A DNA stretch of 14,951 nt, taken from JBCDIQ01 sp039024295. Its GTDB lineage: Bacteria > Bacteroidota > Bacteroidia > J057. The notes beneath the pieces are model-generated. The model was not told the DNA's origin. It was given only the letters and a program-made list of their open reading frames with translations, and did not search any database. Both the position numbers and the translations under genes were made by a program. The stretch covers positions 1 to 14,951 of the forward strand of contig JBCDIQ010000108.1 of NCBI GenBank assembly GCA_039024295.1, written 5' to 3'. Below are positions 1 to 7,548 of the stretch, in pieces; the first letter of the stretch is position 1, and each line of letters begins with the position of its first letter.

Positions 1-88
1 ACCAACCGAAAAAACCCATAAGTACATCGTTTTGTGGCACTTCGTCAATGGTTTAATATAACCATCAAAACATATTTGCGCAACGTTC
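1..88. other. Window edge, no gene assigned
   Basis: This stretch lies downstream of the bshA stop codon. On the minus strand a reading frame with an ATG near position 28 stays open to the window edge, so the first codons of another minus-strand gene could begin here. Fewer than ten codons are visible, which is too little to support a gene call. No clear terminator hairpin for bshA is visible. Confidence 0.3.
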
Positions 89-1243
89 TTAAGAAAAGGG
101 AGGAACTTGTTCGAGTTTATTTCGCTCCACTACCTTTTGGTAGTATTGTTCGTAATGAGGGATAATATGGTTACGATCAAAAGTTTGAGCATGAGCAACA
201 GCGGCCTCTGAGAATGACTTCCAACGCTCCTCATTTGTGAGCAACTGGAGGGATTTTTCTGCCATGGCATGAATGTCTCCGATGGGAGCAGTGTATCCAT
301 TTACGCCATCCACGACGACCTCTGGGAGGCCACCTGCGTTTGAAGCAATTACGGGTACTCCACAGGCCATGGCTTCCAATGCCGAAAGGCCAAAGCTTTC
401 ATTTTCTGAGGGAATCATGAATAAGTCGCCAATGGAATATATCTCTTCAACCGCACTTTGGTTTCCCAGAAAGATGATGTCATCACACAATTTGAGTTCA
501 CGACACATCTCCTCAGCAGGCCCACGCTCAGGACCGTCTCCCACCATCAAGAGTTTGGCCTTTACCTTTTCACGAACAATGGCAAAGCTCCTCAGCACAT
601 CTCCTATCCGCTTTACTTTCCGGAAATTAGAGGTGTGGATCAATAGCTTTTCTCCCTGGTTGGCGATCATCTGCCGAAAATGGTCTTTGTTGTGCCGTTG
701 GAAGCGCTCCAGGTCCACAAAATTGGGGATCACTTGAATGTCATTGGTCACCTCGAAATATTCTTGTGTGGCTTCCTTGAGAAACTGTGAGACTGCTGTA
801 ACCCCATCGCTTTGGTCAATAGAAAATTTTACTACCGGAGTATAGCTTTTGTCTTTTCCAACCAGGGTAATGTCCGTGCCATGCAAAGTGGTGATCACGG
901 GGATTTCTACCCCAAATCCTTTGAGGATATTTTTCGCCAAAAAGGCGACCGACGCATGTGGGATTGCATAGTGGACATGAAACACATCCAACTCATTGAA
1001 CCTGGCAACCTCTACCATCGTGCTTGCGAGGGCAGATTCGTATGGGCTAAACTCAAATAGGGGATAATTGGGCGTTCTTACCTGGTGGTAAAAAATATTC
1101 TCGGAGAATACATCCAGCCTGATGGGCCTGTTGTAGGTGATAAAATGGATTTTATGACCGCGCTGGCCAAGGGCCTTTCCCAGTTCCGTAGCGACTACCC
1201 CACTGCCGCCGTAGGTTGGGTAACATACAATGCCAATATTCAT
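89..1243 (-). CDS. bshA: N-acetyl-alpha-D-glucosaminyl L-malate synthase BshA
   Basis: This is a GT4-family, GT-B fold glycosyltransferase that joins UDP-GlcNAc to L-malate, the first step of bacillithiol synthesis in the cytosol. The 384-residue length fits BshA. Visible family marks are the N-terminal glycine-rich loop (IGIVCYPTYGGSG, residues 3-15), HYAIPHA (91-97), HGTDITLVG (121-129), the SNFRKVKR segment near 205-212 that contacts the nucleotide-sugar, and the EX7E motif with E282 and E290 followed by GVPVIASNAGG. The open frame extends three codons further to a TTG, but I chose the ATG because BshA proteins normally begin with M-x-IGI. It is the last gene of a five-gene minus-strand run, 99 bp after the small membrane protein gene. 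bshB and bshC are not in the window. Assignment to BshA rather than another GT4 enzyme is strong because the N-terminal third is diagnostic. Confidence 0.93.
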   Translation of the reverse strand: MNIGIVCYPTYGGSGVVATELGKALGQRGHKIHFITYNRPIRLDVFSENIFYHQVRTPNYPLFEFSPYESALASTMVEVARFNELDVFHVHYAIPHASVAFLAKNILKGFGVEIPVITTLHGTDITLVGKDKSYTPVVKFSIDQSDGVTAVSQFLKEATQEYFEVTNDIQVIPNFVDLERFQRHNKDHFRQMIANQGEKLLIHTSNFRKVKRIGDVLRSFAIVREKVKAKLLMVGDGPERGPAEEMCRELKLCDDIIFLGNQSAVEEIYSIGDLFMIPSENESFGLSALEAMACGVPVIASNAGGLPEVVVDGVNGYTAPIGDIHAMAEKSLQLLTNEERWKSFSEAAVAHAQTFDRNHIIPHYEQYYQKVVERNKLEQVPPFS

Positions 1244-1342
1244 GGGAGGCAACTTACAATTTTCCTCTCATATACTGCCAAGGCTGGATAAATGTTCATA
1301 CAAAGTTTTTCCAGGTAAAATCCCGTAAGAATCGTACCCTGC

Positions 1343-1594
1343 CTACGTGCCAGATCTTCGATTTTTTTCAGCCTTGATTTTTTTCAATGCTTCCATGTAC
1401 CACAAGACAATGGACAGTGAAGATAATCCTATAACTCCGATGGGCAAGTATTCCTCCCCAATAGTAAAATTGTGTATGGCAAATCCTAGTAATAACAAGG
1501 CCAGACCGGCACTTCCAATCGTCCCGATAATATGGGCTTTTTCACGCCTGTCCAGGTCTTCGGAAGAGAGTTGTTGTAGTTCTTCTGGTGTCAT
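1343..1594 (-). CDS. Small two-helix membrane protein, unknown function
   Basis: This 83-residue protein has no function I recognise. A charged N-terminus (about residues 1-19) is followed by two hydrophobic segments, roughly 22-42 and 50-67, and a strongly basic tail (KKIKAEKNRR), so a small inner-membrane hairpin with its basic tail in the cytoplasm is likely. It starts at an ATG 20 bp after the stop of the DUF1801 gene, which suggests translation from one transcript. The antisense frame over almost the same interval is open too, but only the minus-strand product gives a plausible helix-turn-helix membrane profile and matches the strand of its neighbours. No catalytic motif is visible. Confidence 0.65.
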   Translation of the reverse strand: MTPEELQQLSSEDLDRREKAHIIGTIGSAGLALLLLGFAIHNFTIGEEYLPIGVIGLSSLSIVLWYMEALKKIKAEKNRRSGT

Positions 1595-1614
1595 GAGAAA
1601 AATGGGTTAATGGA

Positions 1615-1992
1615 TTAGCAACCGATGTCTTTTCCAGATTTTGAAAGGGCAATAGCTTGGTGGATAAACTCTTCGATTCGGGTATCGGTCACCTGCACAG
1701 TTTTTTTGAAACGGATACAGCCCTTTCCCAAATCCAGTCCTTTGAGCAGTTCTCCAGAAGGATCAACCGCAGAGGAATCTCCGACATACAAACTGACGTA
1801 GTTTTTCTGTGCGTTGAGGTGGAAAACCGCTTTATCCCCTTCTCCATAAGCCAGCATTTTATACTCAATATATTCATGTACCCCTGGAGATGCATTTAGG
1901 ATGAGAGCCCGAATTTCCTCCAGGGTTTTCTTGCGCCAGTCATTGTCTAAACTGGTCAAATAAGCTTCAGGATGAGAAGTATCGTGTTGCAT
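1615..1992 (-). CDS. DUF1801 (YdhG-like) domain protein
   Basis: This 125-residue cytosolic protein resembles the DUF1801/YdhG family, small alpha/beta proteins of unresolved biochemical role. Supporting marks are the N-terminal helix followed by W-R-x-x-L-x-x-IR (residues 19-29), the 'PGVHEYIEYKMLAYG' stretch (36-50) that corresponds to the family's conserved I-x-x-x-x-P/KM-Y region, a beta segment 'AQKNYVSLYVG', and the 'LGKGCIRFKK' segment before a final helix. The ATG is preceded by only 13 bp after the upstream sialidase-like gene's stop, and the gene is followed 20 bp later by the small membrane protein gene, so co-transcription is likely. Family membership is inferred from pattern alone, and no specific reaction should be assumed. 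Confidence 0.75.
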   Translation of the reverse strand: MQHDTSHPEAYLTSLDNDWRKKTLEEIRALILNASPGVHEYIEYKMLAYGEGDKAVFHLNAQKNYVSLYVGDSSAVDPSGELLKGLDLGKGCIRFKKTVQVTDTRIEEFIHQAIALSKSGKDIGC

Positions 1993-2005
1993 GTTGGTAC
2001 ACTTT

Positions 2006-3577
2006 TTACTTAATTTCTAACTTTTGCACCACTTTTCCCAATTTGTCTTCTACAACTATCTGGTACATTCCGGGGGAAATGTTTGCCAGCAACAGCGAGA
2101 ACTCATTGGGTTGGTTGACAAGCTTTTTCTCCAGGACCAATTTCCCTGATAAATCCATCAGGTGAATATGTTTGAGATGGATGCCTGAAACCGTAACTTC
2201 TTCTTGGGCAGGGTTTGGATACACCTTCACACTGGGCAGGGAACCGCGTCCCAGTTGTTGTCGTGACATCACAGTGCCATCCAATCCCATTCGTTGAAAC
2301 CAAATGTTGATGTTACCGTCCCGGGTATCTCCCCAAACGGCATTCAAGGTGTCATTCATCAGCTTAACACACATGAAGTCATTGCCTGCTGAGGTTAGTA
2401 CCGAATCATACGGAATCAATGCATCTGACACCCGGAAATTGGGTTCAAAGGAAGGCTGGTTCTTTCTTTTCACTGCCGCCCAGGTTTCAGAAGCAGCTTC
2501 ATAGGTATTGCCCATTCCAGTTCTCCGATCCCGCCAAACCACCACCAAATCCCCATCCAGGTCAAAATCCGCCCAAATCATATCTTGTACGCGGGGAACG
2601 AGGGCTGGGTCGTCATTTACCCGCATGGCATTTGACCAAGTTAAGCCACCATCCAGAGATTCTCGTAGAAAGACATCTGTATCCCCATTTGGGGCTCCCA
2701 AGTAGCAAAAAACCAAGTGTTGATCGTTGGCAGGGTTCACCCGCAGCAGGTATCCTTTTTTAGAAAGGGAATCAGGCGTTCCTTCTCGGTACTCAAGTAT
2801 TTCCCGGTAAGAAAAGCCTAGCCCTCCATCGGTAGAAGTTGCGAGGATGTATCGGGGGAAACGGCTGGCTCTTAGTACATAGGTTGGATAAACGATTTGT
2901 AACATTCCGGTCGAACTCATGGCAGGTGTGGGCATAGGCGCAGCTAGAATAGACCCTACCTCAAAGTTCGCCGAATCCAAGTACCGCCAGGGTTGAAAGG
3001 AGGCTCCACCATCTGTCGAGCGGGTAATATATACATGGTAAGGAGGTGGAACTCCCCCACCAAAAGCCAGGTTCATAGTGGTCACATACACATTGCCATC
3101 GTTCGGCCCACCTGATCGGTCTACCACCATCCAAGGGCGATCAATGGGTTTGCTGCCCGGATCAGACCGCATTCCAATAACAAAAGCAGCAGGCCCCCAA
3201 CTCAGGCCTCCATCAACAGTCGTCCTCACATACACTTCTCCTGAGTCTATCCCGGGATTAAAATCAATGTACGAAAGGTGGACCCTCCCTTGAGGGCCAA
3301 ATGCCAGACAAGGATCAGGGGAACTGTAGCCCAGCTTTTCATGCGGAATCAGGACTGGCCCACTCCAGGTTTTTCCAGCGTCAAAAGTTGCCCGCGTATG
3401 AATGACAAATTGCTGTCCTGGCTCAAATCCCATCCATGCCACCACCATGTGTTGGGCATCCGATGGATTGACAGCAATGAACGGTTCTCCATCAAAGATT
3501 CGGCTTTGGGAGAGGTTGGTGTTCTGGGCTGAGACCAGCGGTGGAAATAGAATGATCCAAAAGAAAAAGTACCTCAT
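2006..3577 (-). CDS. Secreted Asp-box (BNR/sialidase-fold) protein with T9SS sorting domain
   Basis: The 523-residue protein begins with a signal peptide (MRYFFFWIILFPPLVSAQ) and so is exported by Sec, then probably moved across the outer membrane by the type IX system. Five Asp-box motifs (S/T-x-D-x-G-x-x-W/F) lie near residues 64-71, 120-127, 187-194, 248-255 and 307-314, spaced as in a sialidase-type beta-propeller. Residues about 449-523 form a T9SS type A domain, starting VKVYPNPAQEEV, with the LMDLSGK and PGMYQIVV blocks and a basic end. The frame is open for 18 more codons upstream, but that start would put the hydrophobic core too far inside. Asp boxes are structural, and I see no complete sialidase active site (arginine triad, Tyr/Glu pair), so the activity is unknown; a carbohydrate- or matrix-related surface role is a guess. 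It lies 68 bp behind the nitrilase gene and 13 bp ahead of the DUF1801 gene. Confidence 0.85.
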   Translation of the reverse strand: MRYFFFWIILFPPLVSAQNTNLSQSRIFDGEPFIAVNPSDAQHMVVAWMGFEPGQQFVIHTRATFDAGKTWSGPVLIPHEKLGYSSPDPCLAFGPQGRVHLSYIDFNPGIDSGEVYVRTTVDGGLSWGPAAFVIGMRSDPGSKPIDRPWMVVDRSGGPNDGNVYVTTMNLAFGGGVPPPYHVYITRSTDGGASFQPWRYLDSANFEVGSILAAPMPTPAMSSTGMLQIVYPTYVLRASRFPRYILATSTDGGLGFSYREILEYREGTPDSLSKKGYLLRVNPANDQHLVFCYLGAPNGDTDVFLRESLDGGLTWSNAMRVNDDPALVPRVQDMIWADFDLDGDLVVVWRDRRTGMGNTYEAASETWAAVKRKNQPSFEPNFRVSDALIPYDSVLTSAGNDFMCVKLMNDTLNAVWGDTRDGNINIWFQRMGLDGTVMSRQQLGRGSLPSVKVYPNPAQEEVTVSGIHLKHIHLMDLSGKLVLEKKLVNQPNEFSLLLANISPGMYQIVVEDKLGKVVQKLEIK

Positions 3578-3645
3578 GGGGTAAAGGGTTAGACAGGGTA
3601 AAAGGCACCGTGTGATAAGTGAGTTTAACATGAATGAACCTCAAA

Positions 3646-4629
3646 TCAAAACCAGGGAGTTTCAGATTCATTGGCTCCATCAAAATTCACCATACGCTGG
3701 CGTTCCCGGTTAACCTTTAACCTGAGCACATCCGGGCGAGCGTAGTGCCCCGTCGGGTCAAAGTTATGCCTTTCGGCCAGGATGACCGAGTGATCAAGGG
3801 TGGCCGTTAGTAAGGCCTCTTTCTTTTCACAAGGTTCTATCATCCAGGAGCCGTCTGGCGCAGCCAGGCAGGTACCCCCATCTGCCAGCCATTCTCCAGA
3901 TTTTTTTACCATTTCTGCCTTCCACGGTAGGGTATCGGGTAAGTCTTCTGCACGGAGCACCGAACTGACAGAAGCCACAAATGATCGGGCCTCCAAGGCC
4001 ATGAACGGGGTAATGATCTGGGTATTTCTGACATTTCCAGGCCATAGGGCCAAATGCAAGTTTTCCCCCTGCGCATGAAGGGCAGCTCGTGCGGTGGGCA
4101 TCCAGTTTTCCCAACAGTTCAGCGCGCCAACCGAAAACCCTTCACAGGGGTGTACCCGAAGTCCGTGGCCATCTCCATTCGCCCATACCAATCGTTCCTC
4201 ATAGGTGGGAACCAATTTACGGTGAACCGGCTCGACATTGCCGGCCGCATCGATATGCACCAGTGAGCAGTACAAGCTGTGACCTCCCCGGTCCGCAGGG
4301 CGTTCTACGATGCCCAGTACCACGGAAATACCAAGTTCATTGGCAGTCTTACACACAGGGTCGAGGTGTCCAGCAGAAATTTGAATAGACTCAGCAGCGT
4401 AATGGGCAAAAATTTCTTTCTGTTTTTGGGAATTAAACCTTGCGCCTTCGGTAAGTTCCACCCAAAAGGGATATCCAGGTAACAAGGCCTCTCCAAATAC
4501 CACCAGCCTACATCCTTCGGCGGCAGCCTGGCGCATATAATTTTGAACTTTCTTTAACGTGGCTTCTCGGTTGAGCCATACAGGACTGATTTGGGCGAGA
4601 CCAATTTTCAGAGATTCGGGTGGGATCAT
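3646..4629 (-). CDS. Nitrilase (carbon-nitrogen hydrolase superfamily)
   Basis: This 327-residue cytosolic enzyme of the nitrilase superfamily probably hydrolyses a nitrile to the carboxylic acid and ammonia. The catalytic set is complete: E47 in VVFGEALLPGYPFW, K138 in HRKLVPTYEERLVW with the second glutamate at about 145, and nucleophile C172 in GALNCWENWMP. The GYPFW and CWEN signatures point to the true nitrilase branch (branch 1) rather than the amidase branches, and the length fits. The C-terminal 'DPTGHYARPDVLRLKVNR' segment is also typical of that branch. The start ATG lies 22 nt or so behind a good Bacteroidota promoter. It opens a minus-strand run of five genes and is divergent from a carboxylate symporter, which would suit use or export of the acid product, although this link is inference. 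The exact substrate (aliphatic or aryl nitrile) cannot be told from sequence alone. Confidence 0.9.
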   Translation of the reverse strand: MIPPESLKIGLAQISPVWLNREATLKKVQNYMRQAAAEGCRLVVFGEALLPGYPFWVELTEGARFNSQKQKEIFAHYAAESIQISAGHLDPVCKTANELGISVVLGIVERPADRGGHSLYCSLVHIDAAGNVEPVHRKLVPTYEERLVWANGDGHGLRVHPCEGFSVGALNCWENWMPTARAALHAQGENLHLALWPGNVRNTQIITPFMALEARSFVASVSSVLRAEDLPDTLPWKAEMVKKSGEWLADGGTCLAAPDGSWMIEPCEKKEALLTATLDHSVILAERHNFDPTGHYARPDVLRLKVNRERQRMVNFDGANESETPWF

Positions 4630-4657
4630 ATAAGCTTCTTCTAAAGAGAATAAACCA

Positions 4658-4689
4658 AAAATTTATACCTTCAATGCTACGGATGCAAA
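4658..4689 (-). promoter_or_regulatory. Candidate promoter of the nitrilase gene
   Basis: On the minus strand a -33 TTTG (4686-4689) is followed by 20 nt and TAAATTTT (4658-4665), 7 of 8 positions against the Bacteroidota -7 consensus TAnnTTTG, allowing any base at nn. Transcription would start near 4651, about 20 nt before the ATG. Confidence 0.5.
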
Positions 4690-4693
4690 TTTG
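4662..4693 (+). promoter_or_regulatory. Candidate promoter of the symporter gene, overlapping the divergent one
   Basis: On the plus strand TTTA (4662-4665) is followed by 20 nt and CAAATTTG (4686-4693), one mismatch from TAnnTTTG. The same bases serve as the -7 and -33 elements of the minus-strand promoter. The predicted start is only a few nt before the symporter ATG at 4705, implying a very short leader. Confidence 0.35.
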
Positions 4694-4704
4694 TTGATGT
4701 GTTT

Positions 4705-6165
4705 ATGACAATTTCCCAAGCCTTCAGGTTGCTTCTTGGCCCCCTGGTTTTCGGATTGATCTTAATGTGGGTTCCAGAATCAGCCATGCCAATGGCCGCG
4801 CGGGCGGTACTTGCCTGCACCGCATGGGTCGCCATTTGGTGGGTTACAGAAGCCCTTCCCATTGCAGCAACCTCCTTGTTGCCACTCGTTATTTTTCCGC
4901 TTACAGGTGCCCTTGACATGGCAGCCACCGCCAAGCCATATGCGGATAAACTGCTGTTTTTGTTTATCGGAGGGTTCATCATTGCGCTGGCCATGGAAAA
5001 ATGGAACCTACATCGCAGGATTGCTCTGAACATTGTCGCGTTGGCAGGGACAAACCGCCATCGGCTCATTCTTGGATTCATTGCGGCCACAGGCTTGCTG
5101 TCCATGTGGATTTCAAATACCGCCACCACCGTCATGATGCTTCCCATCGGGATGGCCATCATTGGGCAATTTAAGGGACTGGAAAACACCGATGCCGAGG
5201 TTCAGACTAAATTTGGCAAAGCCTTGATGCTGGCCATTGCTTATGCAGCTTCTATAGGTGGGGTGGCAACCCTGGTGGGAACGCCCACCAACCTCATTTT
5301 CGCAGGGGCGGTAGAAAAGTACTATTCCTATGAAGTAGCCTTTATCGACTGGATGAAATTTGGACTCCCCATCTCATTGGTGATGCTGATCATTGCCTGG
5401 CAGATGCTGGTACGGGTAACTTTCCGGCTGCCAAATGGAGAGATTCCCGGAAGTCAGGCGCTTATCCAGCAAGAATTGAAAAAGCTTGGCCCGATCAAAT
5501 ACGAGGAGAAATGGGTGTTAGCAATTTTTGTTGTGGTCGCCTTTTGCTGGGTATCCAGGAAATTTCTTCTCAGCCAGTTTATCCCCAACCTGAATGACAC
5601 CATCATCGCCCTGGCTGGAGCATTGGTTTTATTCGTCATTCCCTCCAAGGAGGAAAGCAAGGGTGCCTTGATCGATTGGAAAACGGCTGTTAGGCTTCCC
5701 TGGGAAGTGATTCTCTTGTTCGGTGCCGGATTTGCCATCGCAGCAGGATTTGAAGCCTCAGGGCTGGCTACCTGGATTGGCGGTCAGCTTACCTCCTTGG
5801 CTACTATTCCATTTATCCTACTCTTACTTACCCTTGTGGCTGTGGTAAATTTCCTCACCGAAATCACCTCAAACATGGCTACCTGCACCCTAATGATGCC
5901 CATCCTTGCAGAGATTGCCCAGGTGATAGGTGCCCATCCCTACGGACTGATGGCAGCAACCTGTGTGGCAGCATCCTGCGCGTTCATGTTGCCGGTGGCT
6001 ACTGCGCCAAATGCAGTTGTGTTTGGGTCGGGCTACCTAAAAATGTCAGACATGGTCCGTGCAGGTTTTTTCCTGAATGTGATTTCTATTCTTTTGGTGG
6101 TCGTTGCCATTTATGGACTCCTCCCAGTACTGTGGGGGATTGAGTTAGCTGTTTATCCTTTTTGA
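4705..6165 (+). CDS. DASS/SLC13-family sodium:dicarboxylate symporter
   Basis: The 486-residue inner-membrane protein belongs to the divalent anion:Na+ symporter (DASS, SLC13) family that includes VcINDY. It is hydrophobic throughout, with two inverted halves. The first Na+/substrate motif is SNTATT (S137-N138-T139), and the second is ITSNMAT (387-393). GTPTNLI (192-198) and the family signature ASCAFMLPVATAPNAVV (423-439) match the known consensus, including the conserved proline and asparagine. Likely substrates are C4-dicarboxylates such as succinate, or possibly citrate or sulfate; sequence does not decide. The frame can begin at GTG 4699, but I prefer ATG 4705, and the difference is two codons. 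It is divergent from the nitrilase gene and ends 29 bp before the convergent toxin gene, with no obvious terminator between. Confidence 0.9.
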   Translation: MTISQAFRLLLGPLVFGLILMWVPESAMPMAARAVLACTAWVAIWWVTEALPIAATSLLPLVIFPLTGALDMAATAKPYADKLLFLFIGGFIIALAMEKWNLHRRIALNIVALAGTNRHRLILGFIAATGLLSMWISNTATTVMMLPIGMAIIGQFKGLENTDAEVQTKFGKALMLAIAYAASIGGVATLVGTPTNLIFAGAVEKYYSYEVAFIDWMKFGLPISLVMLIIAWQMLVRVTFRLPNGEIPGSQALIQQELKKLGPIKYEEKWVLAIFVVVAFCWVSRKFLLSQFIPNLNDTIIALAGALVLFVIPSKEESKGALIDWKTAVRLPWEVILLFGAGFAIAAGFEASGLATWIGGQLTSLATIPFILLLLTLVAVVNFLTEITSNMATCTLMMPILAEIAQVIGAHPYGLMAATCVAASCAFMLPVATAPNAVVFGSGYLKMSDMVRAGFFLNVISILLVVVAIYGLLPVLWGIELAVYPF

Positions 6166-6194
6166 TTCAAGCATACTCTTTCTAATAAAAAGTT

Positions 6195-6524
6195 TTACTC
6201 ATCAATCTGCTCCAACAGTTTTTGAAGCTCTTTCTTTGTGATGTTTTCTTTGTCTGACTTATCATAGATAGAAAGCAGATAAACTGTTTCTTGTCTTATC
6301 ACAATATTTGTTATTACCCTTGCACCTCCACTTTTCCCTTTTCCTTTAGAAGCGATAGATATTCTGATTTTGTAGCAATTTCGTCCTAGATCAATTCCTT
6401 GTTTGGGATTCTTTTCAAGGCTTTCAATCAATTTTTGAAAGTCTAACCTGATCGAAGTATACCGCTTGGCAAGCTTTTTCAGTTCCCGTCTAAAATGCGG
6501 AGTAGCGATAATTTCAAAGTTCAT
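6195..6524 (-). CDS. RelE/ParE-family toxin of a type II toxin-antitoxin system
   Basis: This 109-residue basic protein has the layout of the RelE/ParE superfamily: an N-terminal beta strand (FEIIATPHFRRELKKLAK), two helices, a central beta sheet (CYKIRISI, ARVITNIVIR), the strand VYLLSIYDKS, and a C-terminal helix. The IYDKSDKENI segment is common in the subfamily annotated simply as RelE/ParE toxins. Relatives cleave mRNA on the ribosome or poison gyrase; which of the two applies here is not visible. Its ATG lies inside the last codons of the upstream antitoxin gene (11-bp overlap), which favours coupled translation with the antitoxin made first. It ends tail-to-tail with the symporter gene. 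AT-rich codon use (many AAA, TTT and TTA codons) differs from the neighbouring core genes, consistent with horizontal acquisition. Confidence 0.82.
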   Translation of the reverse strand: MNFEIIATPHFRRELKKLAKRYTSIRLDFQKLIESLEKNPKQGIDLGRNCYKIRISIASKGKGKSGGARVITNIVIRQETVYLLSIYDKSDKENITKKELQKLLEQIDE

Positions 6525-6720
6525 CCAATAACTCTTTCGCAGGAATACCTGTTAATTTTCCTTGCTGAATCAGATTGAGTTCATTAACTGATTCCTTTAG
6601 CCCTCTTAGTATTTCAGCCTTGTAAGGTGTAAGAGGCTCAGTTTTTACATAAGGTAATTCTTCCAACACTTTCATCAGATGAAATGCTTTATTATCGTCA
6701 ATATGGAGTAAAACCATCAT
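6514..6720 (-). CDS. Antitoxin of the RelE/ParE-type module
   Basis: This 68-residue protein is encoded just upstream of, and overlapping, the toxin gene, the usual antitoxin position. It has a short beta-like N-terminus (MMVLLHIDDNKAFHLMKVLEEL), then a helix rich in E, K and L (YKAEILRGLKESVNELNLIQQGKL) and the terminal GIPAKELLDEL, a tail shared by many small antitoxins of this toxin group. I see no clear helix-turn-helix or full ribbon-helix-helix DNA-binding domain, so any autoregulation would use the short N-terminal region or be absent. Either of two tandem ATG codons (6720 or 6717) could be the start. Confidence 0.75.
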   Translation of the reverse strand: MMVLLHIDDNKAFHLMKVLEELPYVKTEPLTPYKAEILRGLKESVNELNLIQQGKLTGIPAKELLDEL

Positions 6721-6751
6721 ATCGTTTAATTTTATAGAAGAGAGGATGAGA

Positions 6752-6782
6752 TAAGGTTAATATACCCTAAAAATCAGACAAA
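6752..6782 (-). promoter_or_regulatory. Weak candidate promoter of the toxin-antitoxin genes
   Basis: On the minus strand TTTG (6779-6782) is followed by exactly 19 nt and TAACCTTA (6752-6759). The TA and central TT fit the -7 consensus, but two of the last four bases do not. It lies about 30 nt before the antitoxin start and directly beside the TTTACGTAAA palindrome. Confidence 0.3.
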
Positions 6783-6783
6783 G

Positions 6784-6793
6784 TTTACGTAAA
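6784..6793. repeat. TTTACGTAAA palindrome (copy 1 of 4), possible operator
   Basis: A perfect 10-bp palindrome sits 1 bp beyond the putative -33 element of the toxin-antitoxin promoter. The same 10-mer recurs at 9235-9244 (inside tsf), 9534-9543 (intergenic) and 14807-14816 (inside the TetR gene). The two coding copies both fall on Leu-Arg-Lys codons (TTA CGT AAA), so codon use explains them; the intergenic copies could be protein-binding sites. Confidence 0.3.
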
Positions 6794-6996
6794 TAGGCAA
6801 TACCTCCCAAGACCATTAATGAAATAAAATTCCACTGGAAGTGTAAAATCAGAATTTTTCAGCCTTAAATATCTTCATATCGTTCTAAATACTTGAGACC
6901 ATCAAACTTAATCTCAGGGAGTCGTCGCCTCAATTGCTGACTTTTACATGGTCGCCATATTCCAACTAATCCCTATCTTTTACGTTGAGATGGTAT

Positions 6997-7488
6997 ATGA
7001 AAAAAAACCTCCGACTAGCTGTATTCTTTGTAGCATTTTTCTCGGTGTCTTCCCTCCAGGTGAGAGCACAGTTTGTCAAAGAAGATTTCTCTACTTTTCA
7101 AAAGCGGTTGCAACAAGAAAACGATACCCTGTACGTATATAATTTTTGGGCCACCTGGTGTCGGCCTTGCGTAGCAGAATTACCTTATTTTGAGCAGCTA
7201 AGGGGAGAATATGAGAACCAAAAGGTCAAAGTGGTTCTTGTGAGCCTGGATTTCCCCGAGCAGGTGGATCGTAGCCTAAAACCGTTTCTGAAGAAAAAGA
7301 AACTCCAATCAGAGATAGTTCTGCTAGATGCATTAACCGAAAAAGGGTGGATTCCCACCATCTCCCCTGAATGGTCAGGCGCTATTCCTGCTACGCTGCT
7401 GGTACGTCAATCAGACAGTACGTATCAGTTTAAGGAACAGGATTTTGAGTATGAGCCGCTGAAAGAATGGGTGGAAGGATATCTTTGA
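6997..7488 (+). CDS. Secreted thioredoxin-like (TlpA/ResA-type) protein
   Basis: This 163-residue thioredoxin-fold protein acts in the periplasm. After MKKN, a hydrophobic stretch and an RA-Q cleavage site near residue 24 form a signal peptide. NFWATWCRPC (49-58) contains the active-site pair C55/C58, and the cis-proline is P131 in GAIPATLL. The helix after the active site (VAELPYFEQL) and the strand VKVVLVSLDFPE match TlpA/ResA-type reductases that keep apoproteins or cytochrome cysteines reduced. The frame is open back to a TTG at 6985, but the ATG that opens the signal peptide is the better start. TATCTTTT at 6974-6981 fits the -7 element at 7 of 8 positions, though no good -33 lies upstream. 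The gene stands alone between a toxin-antitoxin module and convergent pyrH, so its partner is unknown. Confidence 0.87.
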   Translation: MKKNLRLAVFFVAFFSVSSLQVRAQFVKEDFSTFQKRLQQENDTLYVYNFWATWCRPCVAELPYFEQLRGEYENQKVKVVLVSLDFPEQVDRSLKPFLKKKKLQSEIVLLDALTEKGWIPTISPEWSGAIPATLLVRQSDSTYQFKEQDFEYEPLKEWVEGYL

Positions 7489-7548
7489 AAAGACCTCCTG
7501 AATGATTGATTCCTTCCCCTAAAACCTACCAGCTAATACCTAACACCG

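Noticed and set aside
273..737. 154-codon plus-strand frame inside bshA
   Set aside because: Antisense shadow of a strongly conserved gene; the product has no recognisable domain.
1244..1252. TTG start for bshA (387 residues)
   Set aside because: The ATG three codons in gives the normal M-x-IGI start of BshA; the same reasoning moved the starts of the symporter, thioredoxin, thiD and TetR genes.
2006..3577. Active sialidase
   Set aside because: Asp boxes are structural only; the arginine triad and the Tyr/Glu catalytic pair could not be placed with confidence.
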